Source of the DNA: a virus
DNA: 27,916 nt
IMG/VR virus record: IMGVR_UViG_3300030102_002867
Coordinates: 1-27,916 of that record
Direction: 5' to 3' (one strand)
The number at the start of each line of letters is the position of its first letter. Positions within the stretch are counted from its first letter, which is position 1. Below the pieces are notes generated by a model that worked only from the letters and a program-made list of their open reading frames with translations, had not been told where the DNA came from and made no database searches. A program made the translations under genes and the position numbers. Positions 22,547 through 27,916 of the stretch are shown here, in pieces.

Positions 22547-23386
22547 CTAATCTAATAAGTTATTAAGTACATTTGATGTTATTCTCTTAGAGACATTGAC
22601 CTCAGCTAATCTTAACTCAGGGCTTATGGATGCAATGCACTTGGCTTGCTTATGACCCGCAATCCCGTTGTTATAGTAAGGCTCAGTCTCGAAAGCTACA
22701 CACCATAGATCTTTAATGACACTAACAATACCGCTTTTGGAACTAACGACATCGACCTTGTAAACTTTCATGTCTTTGTCTTCCAATCTAGCTATTGGTG
22801 TATATTTGAGATCAGCTATAAAGTGTGGTCTGCCTTTGTACTCGACACCTGATAGACCTCTTTTCCAAACTTTGTGAAACCACAAAGGGGATAGCTTTAG
22901 ACTACGTCTATCGTAAGTATACTTAGCTTGCTCTTTTTGATCAGGCTCTACAGTAAGAGAAAAACCCTTTTCACAGTAAATGCGAATGTTAGTTCTCTGA
23001 TGATTTTTACTCCACCAATCTAGAGCATGATCTTTGGTGTCTCTTATGGCTTTCTTGAATATATCAAACTTACTGAGATAGCCCTCTTGATCCAATAAGG
23101 AAAACTTTCTCGCATGTTCTCTATATTCTTGTATGCTTTTGAACATATTTGCCAAGCCAACTATTACCTGACCTTGATCGTAATCCAACATGGATCTGTA
23201 CTTTTCCATCTTTTGTTCACGAGCCTTGTCATACTTGGCATGACTACGATGATTGTAACTCATTGATACAATGTCATCGATCTCTAATCCAAACTTGGAT
23301 ACTGAATACTCAAAGGCATCTTTCATATTAAGGTATGTCTGATGCTTTGCTAAACTTTTGTTCTCTAAAATATTATCTATCTGCAT
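22547..23386 (-). CDS. Unknown phage protein (279 aa)
   Basis: I recognise no domain. The N-terminal two fifths are helical and charged (AREQKMEKYRSMLDYDQGQV), followed by a beta-rich, basic part (RTNIRIYCEKGFSLTVEP, then FHKVWKRGLSGVEYKGRPHF and VYKVDVVSSKSG). Two Cys-containing segments near the end do not form a clear zinc motif. The ATG at 23386 has GGAG at the usual distance. It lies between the VWA protein gene and a short unknown gene, and its role is unknown. Its GC content is intermediate between the AT-rich 414-residue gene and the MoxR-VWA pair. Confidence 0.7.
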   Translation of the reverse strand: MQIDNILENKSLAKHQTYLNMKDAFEYSVSKFGLEIDDIVSMSYNHRSHAKYDKAREQKMEKYRSMLDYDQGQVIVGLANMFKSIQEYREHARKFSLLDQEGYLSKFDIFKKAIRDTKDHALDWWSKNHQRTNIRIYCEKGFSLTVEPDQKEQAKYTYDRRSLKLSPLWFHKVWKRGLSGVEYKGRPHFIADLKYTPIARLEDKDMKVYKVDVVSSKSGIVSVIKDLWCVAFETEPYYNNGIAGHKQAKCIASISPELRLAEVNVSKRITSNVLNNLLD

Positions 23387-23418
23387 TGATTACTCCATGA
23401 TAGTAGTTGATGATTTGA

Positions 23419-23447
23419 CCACAAGCCCAAACTTAGGGGGCTTGTGG
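23419..23447 (-). other. Intergenic stem-loop with 10-bp perfect stem
   Basis: CCACAAGCCC and GGGCTTGTGG pair perfectly across a 9-base loop in the 75-base gap between the VWA protein gene and the next gene. No U run follows. A single AAGTTAA half-site lies beside it at about 23450. It is probably an mRNA processing or stability element. Confidence 0.6.
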
Positions 23448-23461
23448 ATAAGTTAATTTGG

Positions 23462-24598
23462 TTAGGCAACTTTGAGATAAGTAGTCTCCCCGATAGGTGC
23501 ATCCTTGGCTTTGATATCGGATGATACCCAAAGAATAGGATAGCCTACATCTTTCTCAGGATAATCGAATATGCCCATATCTGAAAAGTAGATAAAGTTA
23601 TCTACATTGATATTATTATTGGCAATATAATCGAAGACGGGCATAACTCTCGTACCGCCTCGACCTTTGCACTCTAGCATCTCGATCTGCTCGCCCTTTT
23701 CGTATCGGATGACATCTTGGATATCAGCATCACAAGTAATAATCGTGACACTATCAGCACCCGAACTGCTCGCAATAGCATTAAGTTCTCCTAAGAAATA
23801 GGATAGTTCTTTACTACTGACTGAACCGCTAGTATCGATGCCGACAACGATATCGCCACAACCGATCTTATTAGATACGGGAGTGATAACCTCGTTGAGA
23901 TACCACTGCCTACGATTAGGTCTGCGGTAGCTATAGCCCTCGGGCTGATCGCCCCCGATGAACTTGCGGAGTACATCAGTCCAATCTATTTGAGATCTCT
24001 TCATCTCGTTGATGATCTCTTGAATATTGGATGGTAGTTTGCCCGCCTCTTTCTTCATCGAGTTGACTGCCATAACAACCTGAGCATTGATCGTAGCCTC
24101 TTCAGCCTTGACCTGATCTGAACTCATGCCACCACCCATATCCTCGACATTGCCCCACTCCTGAGGCTCAGGCTTATCCTGAGCATTCTGCATGAGGTGA
24201 TCATAAATTTTTTCGGCTGACATACCGAAGAACTTTTGATCTATCAAAGCACCATCAGGTAAAGTTAAACCTGAGTTGATGATGATGGGATTGATTGCAT
24301 AATCGCAAGCTATATTCCAAAGCTGAGGATCTCTCTTGCCCATCCTTAGATGATGCTTGAGAATACGATGATAAGCCTCGTGGACTTTTACTCCATCTAA
24401 TTGAGGCTCAGTCAATGCATCGGTAAACTCCGCATTATAGAATATAGATCTGCCATCAGTTGCCATAGTCGGTATAGTATTTTTCTCGACCATTGGCATT
24501 TGATAAAGGACTGAGGCATAAAAGCCCCAACCCTTGCTCTCTTTATCTAGCATTAGTCTAACCTTAGACCTTGCTATCTTTCTTGGTAAATCATGCAT
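23462..24598 (-). CDS. VWA-like protein with metallopeptidase-type domain (DUF2201 type)
   Basis: This 378-residue protein has two domains. The N-terminal part carries VHEAYHRILKHHLR with HEAYH at 73-77, a zinc-peptidase-like HExxH, followed by WNIACDYAIN (D99). A linker (140-200) leads to a VWA-like domain with a MIDAS signature: DTSGS at 255-259, GGT with T316, and FSD with D340. This matches the DUF2201 family, usually paired with MoxR-type ATPases, as here with the gene 31 bases upstream. MoxR-VWA pairs act as chaperones or metal-inserting remodelers in bacteria; the phage target is unknown. AGGAG precedes the ATG, and copy 8 of the dispersed repeat lies just before it. The gene is clearly GC-richer than block 1. 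Confidence 0.88.
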   Translation of the reverse strand: MHDLPRKIARSKVRLMLDKESKGWGFYASVLYQMPMVEKNTIPTMATDGRSIFYNAEFTDALTEPQLDGVKVHEAYHRILKHHLRMGKRDPQLWNIACDYAINPIIINSGLTLPDGALIDQKFFGMSAEKIYDHLMQNAQDKPEPQEWGNVEDMGGGMSSDQVKAEEATINAQVVMAVNSMKKEAGKLPSNIQEIINEMKRSQIDWTDVLRKFIGGDQPEGYSYRRPNRRQWYLNEVITPVSNKIGCGDIVVGIDTSGSVSSKELSYFLGELNAIASSSGADSVTIITCDADIQDVIRYEKGEQIEMLECKGRGGTRVMPVFDYIANNNINVDNFIYFSDMGIFDYPEKDVGYPILWVSSDIKAKDAPIGETTYLKVA

Positions 24599-24613
24599 TA
24601 AGCATTCTCCTAA

Positions 24614-24629
24614 AAGTTAAATTGAACTT
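24614..24629. repeat. Dispersed inverted repeat, copy 8 (degenerate, abuts a stop codon)
   Basis: AAGTTAAATTGAACTT has one arm position changed. It abuts the TAG (24632-24630) of the MoxR gene and precedes the ribosome site of the VWA gene. An outer CCTA/TAGG pair extends the symmetry. Confidence 0.7.
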
Positions 24630-25676
24630 CTAGGCAACGAGATATTTCCCGTTGCCCTTTGCAGATGCCCACAATCTGACATCCTTGTTTTGCTTGAGAC
24701 TGTTGTCTCTTGATAGTGCATCCTTGAGGACATAGGCTTGGAACTCCTCATTCGGCAATCTCTTCAAGTACTTTAAGATATTACCGATGTTCTTATCGTT
24801 AGCCTTGGTCGATAAGGTGGAGCATAAAGCATACATAATCGCAGGCTCTTCCACGATCTCCGCAGTATCAGGATTAGCGATTAGCTTATCAACATCAGGA
24901 CACTTGGAGTAAACATCCATATGTGTCTTGAGATTAGCATAAGCTGATCTGCCGATCTGACCGCTGATAGCCTCAGCCATTGCCTCTTCATCGAGATCCC
25001 AATTCATGATCTGAGCAGATCTCTCGATAGACCTTGGAGTAGGATAAGCATTCTCGCCTAGCTTGAACTGATGCAAGAACTCAGGCTGAAATCTGAGCCA
25101 TGAAATAACTCTATGATCAACACCCGTCTTAGCAAAATAGTTGCAAGTGTCATCGAGGTTAGGCTCGATCTCGAGGAACGTAAGCCTATCGATTACATGA
25201 CTAGGCATAGCATTTGTACCCGCTTTGTCTGATAGCTTATTACCCGCTGACATTACATAACACTCAGTACGATCTAGCTTGTAATCGCCAATTCTATATT
25301 CATCGGCAATCTGAGCATATATGTTCATGTTGAGAATGGGGGCTTGAGGCAACTCGTCAAAGAAATACAAGACACCCTTGTATCCCTCGGCTTTTAGCTT
25401 TGCCATCTGCTCCGCATCGACATACCAATCAGGCTGAAGAACGATCATTCTATCGCCCTTAGGCATTCTCATACCGCCAATATCGGTAGGCTCTAGCTGA
25501 GGTAACGACACAATAACTAGATAAAAACCTAAGTCTTTAGCTATCTGCCTAGCTAATGCAGTCTTGCCAATGCCCATGCTACCCTCGAGGTGGAATGTGA
25601 TTGGCTTGGTTAAAGTTTGAGCAACATTCTTTTTGATGCCCTCGACAATAATTTTTCTTGCTAATGATAATCTCAT
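24630..25676 (-). CDS. MoxR-type AAA+ ATPase
   Basis: This 348-residue ATPase has Walker A GSMGIGKT (32-39, K38), an LEPTDIGG motif typical of MoxR/AAA_5 proteins (61-68), Walker B LYFFDEL (103-109, D107 and E108), sensor 1 SAGN (N146), DRL (163-165) for the arginine finger region and TPRS for sensor 2. It should form a ring that remodels a substrate by ATP hydrolysis. The partner is most likely the VWA/metallopeptidase protein encoded directly downstream. The start overlaps the previous stop (TAATG). GC content and use of ATC, CTC and GAG codons are higher than in the structural block. The cellular target cannot be told from sequence. Confidence 0.92.
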   Translation of the reverse strand: MRLSLARKIIVEGIKKNVAQTLTKPITFHLEGSMGIGKTALARQIAKDLGFYLVIVSLPQLEPTDIGGMRMPKGDRMIVLQPDWYVDAEQMAKLKAEGYKGVLYFFDELPQAPILNMNIYAQIADEYRIGDYKLDRTECYVMSAGNKLSDKAGTNAMPSHVIDRLTFLEIEPNLDDTCNYFAKTGVDHRVISWLRFQPEFLHQFKLGENAYPTPRSIERSAQIMNWDLDEEAMAEAISGQIGRSAYANLKTHMDVYSKCPDVDKLIANPDTAEIVEEPAIMYALCSTLSTKANDKNIGNILKYLKRLPNEEFQAYVLKDALSRDNSLKQNKDVRLWASAKGNGKYLVA

Positions 25677-25945
25677 TATACAGTACTCCTTGTTTTTAAA
25701 GTTACACCTTTAATTTGGTTATGTTTAATCCAACGATCTCCGCTATTAAGCACGATAGATCCTTGGTCTAGTCTAAATCTACGATAAGCCTTTTTGCTAA
25801 AGTCGTAGACTGTTACGAGGTTAGGAACATCCCTATCCTCATACTTGAGAACTCCCCAAAACTTTCTGCGAGAGCCATCAATCTTTTTAAATACACCTCG
25901 GATAATACGACCACCGAAATGTTTTACGATATCTTGATTATTCAT
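25676..25945 (-). CDS. Small beta-rich protein, DUF2693-like
   Basis: The 89-residue product has a pattern (FKKIDGSRRKFWGVLKYEDR, then NLVTVYDFSKKAYRRFRLDQ and GSIVL) that resembles DUF2693-type SH3-like small barrels found in phages: a basic residue-rich strand followed by a VYDF strand and an RxF strand. The function is unknown. It is coupled at both ends: the start overlaps the previous stop (ATGAATAA) and the stop overlaps the MoxR ATG (TAATG). That strict coupling to the MoxR gene hints at a shared function. Confidence 0.55.
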   Translation of the reverse strand: MNNQDIVKHFGGRIIRGVFKKIDGSRRKFWGVLKYEDRDVPNLVTVYDFSKKAYRRFRLDQGSIVLNSGDRWIKHNQIKGVTLKTRSTV

Positions 25946-26111
25946 CTAGTAACTCCTCAATATCTATTTGTGAATTTGCCTCAGCCTTATTGAACTGAGA
26001 CCCGATTTTTTGCTTTTCAATTTCTAATTGATCAGCAATTTCATGTAGACCATCCATCCTTAAATCTTGAATGATATCGTCTAGCTTTTGAATGGTTTTT
26101 AATTCATCCAT
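25938..26111 (-). CDS. Small acidic helical protein, function unknown
   Basis: The product has 57 residues, mostly helical and acidic (DELKTIQKLDDIIQDLRMDG, then HEIADQLEIEKQKIG), and ends EELLDE. A coiled coil is plausible. No family is recognised. The ATG at 26111 follows GGGAG. A longer frame to 26339 would overlap most of the end of the 219-residue gene and contains an Asn run from the intergenic hairpin region, so I reject it. It overlaps the next gene by 8 bases (ATGAATAA). Confidence 0.6.
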   Translation of the reverse strand: MDELKTIQKLDDIIQDLRMDGLHEIADQLEIEKQKIGSQFNKAEANSQIDIEELLDE

Positions 26112-26140
26112 ATAGTTACTCCCATAGTTGTTATTGTTAT

Positions 26141-26181
26141 TGCTCGACTGAACAAGCAGAGACCCGACAAAGTCGGATCTC
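26141..26181 (-). other. Tandem intergenic stem-loops in block 4
   Basis: Two adjoining stems lie here. GAGACCCGAC/GTCGGATCTC (26159-26181) has a 3-base loop and one wobble, and TGCTCG/CAAGCA (26141-26158) has a 6-base loop and one wobble. They fill most of the 85-base gap after the 219-residue gene. No U run follows. Confidence 0.55.
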
Positions 26182-26196
26182 AATTTGTGCATTCGA

Positions 26197-26856
26197 TTAT
26201 GCAGTAAGCTGATCGAGAACATCGTTAGTCTCTTTGTTATCGGTTGAGGTCTCGGATAACTTTTTGGCATTCGCCTCATCAGTTGCAACCCTGACCCTTT
26301 TGATATCTGCCATATGCTCTTCAATCTGATTGATCTCATCCATTGTTAGATCAGTTGGAACGAAGATAGTTTGCTCGACACCATCAACCTTTTTGGTAAC
26401 CTCTTTGCCATAAACCATCTTGGCAATCTTCTCGGCAAGTGTAACCTCTTTTTTGCCTGAGACCTTTGCAACAATCTTGGTTTGAGTATCGAGATCATTC
26501 TCAGATAAGATGCTCTTGACTAACTCAGGTGTAGCCTGAGTAGGTAAATCAAAGAACTCGCAGAATTTGATACTGTTCTCTTTCAGTATCTTGGCTGACG
26601 ATTTAGAAAGTCCGCAATGATTTACGAGATCCTCATACATAACTTGAGTTGTATGCTTGGAAACATTACCGCTTTTAGTCCTTGGGAACTGAGCAGAATG
26701 AACGATAAAAGGAACGTACTGCTCCTGAACTTTGTTATAGTTAATCGTTGCAGTATTCTCTTTGTTGACATCCTTGAGACCCGAAATCGTGGTCTCAGCG
26801 GATGCGATTGACTTTATGCTCTCGTTTGATAGTCCGTAAGAAATATTTTTTTGCAT
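26197..26856 (-). CDS. Unknown phage protein (219 aa)
   Basis: I recognise no domain. The protein is largely helical, rich in Lys, Glu and Ser, with a hydrophilic N-terminus, a central segment (YEDLVNHCGLSKSSAKILKE then CEFFDLPTQATPELVKSILS) that could be a small helical domain, and an acidic C-terminus. No membrane segment or signal peptide is seen. GGAG precedes the ATG at 26856. It lies between the DUF6011 gene and the small genes leading to MoxR, so it may belong to the same functional module. That is inference. Confidence 0.7.
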   Translation of the reverse strand: MQKNISYGLSNESIKSIASAETTISGLKDVNKENTATINYNKVQEQYVPFIVHSAQFPRTKSGNVSKHTTQVMYEDLVNHCGLSKSSAKILKENSIKFCEFFDLPTQATPELVKSILSENDLDTQTKIVAKVSGKKEVTLAEKIAKMVYGKEVTKKVDGVEQTIFVPTDLTMDEINQIEEHMADIKRVRVATDEANAKKLSETSTDNKETNDVLDQLTA

Positions 26857-26895
26857 TAATTTTCTCCATTATTTGCAAGTTGGTTGGTTGATTAA

Positions 26896-27498
26896 TTAGT
26901 AAGGAAAGCCCCAATTCTCGGCACACTTTTTGCCATAACCATTTTTAATTGATCTATCTACAGTCAATTCTTTATTGCACATAGAACAATGGTTAGACAT
27001 TTTGCCATGATTGATAGCACTCTTTAAAGGATCGTCAGCTATAGACATAACAGTATCAATAGCCTCTTTAGATGCCCTCAGGATCGGCATGAATACGTTA
27101 TTCATAATCTTACCTACATAGTTTTTCTCGGTATGCCCGTACTCGTTGGTATCCTTATGCTTAACGTAGATAGCCCCTTTATTCTTTGACTGCTCACTAG
27201 CCAAAGATAAGATAACATCTCCACAATGAAACCTTGGTCTCTTCAGCCCGTTACTTAATGCAACTGAAAAAAGATCCTCGATTTTTTTGGTGTCAAAACT
27301 TTTCCTGAGGCTCTCAGCCTTAGACTTGTTTACTGCCATCTTATCAAGCATAGCTTGAGCAGAGGACATTTGCTTTTCAGATAGACCGCCTTTTGATCTG
27401 TACTGATTTACAAGACTTAAAGCAAAGCTATTCCAAGACATAATCTCTTCTAACTTTGTGATAAGCTGAGGCAAATACTCGATGTTAATATTTTGCAT
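26896..27498 (-). CDS. DUF6011-type protein with C-terminal zinc motif
   Basis: This 200-residue protein has an N-terminal helical part (LVNQYRSKGGLSEKQMSSAQ), a strand-rich centre (GDVILSLASEQSKNKGAIYV, then NYVGKIMNNVF) and a C-terminal zinc motif, H170-C171-x2-C174 followed by GYGKKC192AENWG. This layout is that of DUF6011 proteins, which occur in phages and plasmids and read C-xx-C...G(I/Y)G..CA. The role is unknown. GGAG precedes the ATG at 27498. The first genes of the leftward block are small or unknown, so this gives no functional hint beyond an early accessory role. Confidence 0.75.
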   Translation of the reverse strand: MQNINIEYLPQLITKLEEIMSWNSFALSLVNQYRSKGGLSEKQMSSAQAMLDKMAVNKSKAESLRKSFDTKKIEDLFSVALSNGLKRPRFHCGDVILSLASEQSKNKGAIYVKHKDTNEYGHTEKNYVGKIMNNVFMPILRASKEAIDTVMSIADDPLKSAINHGKMSNHCSMCNKELTVDRSIKNGYGKKCAENWGFPY

Positions 27499-27535
27499 TA
27501 TGGTTCTCCATGTTGATTAATTATTCTAGGACAAG

Positions 27536-27575
27536 GAGCAGTAAATACTGCTCAATGTTTCGACCTCGTTAGGTC
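27536..27575 (-). other. Tandem intergenic stem-loops near the right edge
   Basis: GAGCAGT/ACTGCTC with an AAAT loop (27536-27553) and GACCT/AGGTC with a CGTT loop (27562-27575) lie in the 80-base gap after the 81-residue gene. Neither has a U run. They repeat the pattern of paired stems seen at 26141. Confidence 0.55.
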
Positions 27576-27578
27576 TCA

Positions 27579-27824
27579 TCAGCTAGACTTTTTTGTTGGA
27601 ATATTCCAACCGCCCATTGGGGCTAGAGGATATTTATTATCTGAGTTGTACTGTTGAATAGTTGAGTACATATCATTCTCTAGATCTTTTCTGCCTCTCC
27701 AAATTTCAACGAAAACTTTATCAGAAATATAACTAGGATTAACTCCATACAACTCGTCTAATAAAGCATCGTACTTTTTTAGAACTCCATCGATAATCTT
27801 CTTTTGTGTATCATTTATATTCAT
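27579..27824 (-). CDS. Small unknown protein
   Basis: The 81-residue product is helical at first (TQKKIIDGVLKKYDALLDEL) and continues with an aromatic and charged part (DKVFVEIWRGRKDLENDMYS) and a Pro/Gly end (NKYPLAPMGGWNIPTKK). No family is recognised. GGAG lies eight bases before the ATG at 27824. Its start overlaps the end of a possible partial gene at the window edge. Confidence 0.6.
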   Translation of the reverse strand: MNINDTQKKIIDGVLKKYDALLDELYGVNPSYISDKVFVEIWRGRKDLENDMYSTIQQYNSDNKYPLAPMGGWNIPTKKSS

Positions 27825-27916
27825 AATCTAGTCTCCATAAAAAAATTAACTGTTTCATACTTTCGTAATCATCAGGCACAACACACATTGCACTACAGTC
27901 TAGGACAAGAGGGCAA
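27811..27916 (-). CDS. Possible C-terminal end of a gene running off the right edge
   Basis: A - strand frame enters from the right window edge and runs about 34 codons to a TGA at 27813-27811, overlapping the next gene by 14 bases as other genes here do. An internal ATG gives a 25-residue candidate starting MCVVPDDYESMKQLIF. Length is too short to prove coding. Confidence 0.4.
   Translation of the reverse strand, partial: CPLVLDCSAMCVVPDDYESMKQLIFLWRLDYEYK

Noticed and set aside
23450-23468. AAGTTAATTTGGTTAG as a ninth copy of the dispersed repeat.
   Set aside because: Only one arm is intact and the second has several mismatches, so it is noted as a half-site only.
26112-26339. N-terminal extension of the 57-residue gene to 133 codons.
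   Set aside because: It is the shadow of the 219-residue gene plus an intergenic stem-loop region. The ATG at 26111 has its own ribosome site.
1-27916. CRISPR array, tRNA genes, rRNA or insertion sequences.
   Set aside because: No regularly spaced direct repeats, no cloverleaf-like segment and no transposase were seen on reading both strands. A tRNAscan and an array-finder run would settle it.

Overview
The window looks like part of a tailed-phage genome, or a prophage or metagenomic contig derived from one, with a podovirus-like architecture. Genes are tightly packed, often overlapping by 1 to 20 bases. There is an internal-virion (DNA-ejection) gene block, a T7 gp4-type primase-helicase, a phage recombination set, two peptidoglycan hydrolases and many short unknown genes, and no bacterial housekeeping gene. 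The left part is very AT-rich and uses mostly TTA, ATA and AGA codons. Several structural proteins carry sequence patterns I associate with marine podoviruses of Alphaproteobacteria (SAR11, SAR116 or Roseobacter phages). That host assignment is inference. Terminase, portal, capsid, DNA polymerase and integrase are not in the window.

Layout. Block 1 (1-12757, + strand) is late: the end of an unknown basic protein, a promoter near 200-228, a T4-type lysozyme, four small virion proteins in overlapping series, and one 2884-residue polyvalent protein that probably enters the cell with the DNA. Block 2 (12957-16190, - strand) is DNA recombination: a Cas4/RecB-like exonuclease, a basic protein, a probable single-strand annealing protein, an SSB-like protein, a small unknown, an AlpA/excisionase-type HTH protein, a PD-(D/E)XK nuclease and a DUF3310 protein. 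Block 3 (16236-19277, + strand) diverges from block 2 and holds a RusA-like resolvase, a small unknown, an AT-rich palindrome cluster that could be an origin or operator, the primase-helicase and one unknown. Block 4 (19404-27916, - strand) is accessory: small unknowns, a DUF6011 zinc protein, a MoxR-type AAA ATPase next to a VWA/metallopeptidase protein, larger unknowns, a two-TM holin-like protein and a SleB-like cell wall hydrolase, ending at an intrinsic terminator.

The main non-coding signal is a dispersed inverted repeat, AAGTTAA-NN-TTAACTT. There are six perfect-arm copies and two degenerate ones. Six of the eight lie between genes, three exactly abut stop codons, and two mark the convergent block boundaries. 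A second palindrome with the same AGTTA half-site is repeated upstream of the primase-helicase. Together they look like the operator set of an uncharacterised phage regulator. Other signals are stem-loops in several block 4 gaps, and a + strand intrinsic terminator at about 20211-20232 with no + strand gene to serve, which suggests a small RNA.

How the genes work together: blocks 2 and 3 supply strand resection, annealing, junction resolution and replication. Block 1 builds the virion interior and the lysozyme. The 3' end of block 4 supplies a second candidate lysis unit. The MoxR-VWA pair, in the most GC-rich part of the window, probably remodels some phage or host complex that I cannot name.
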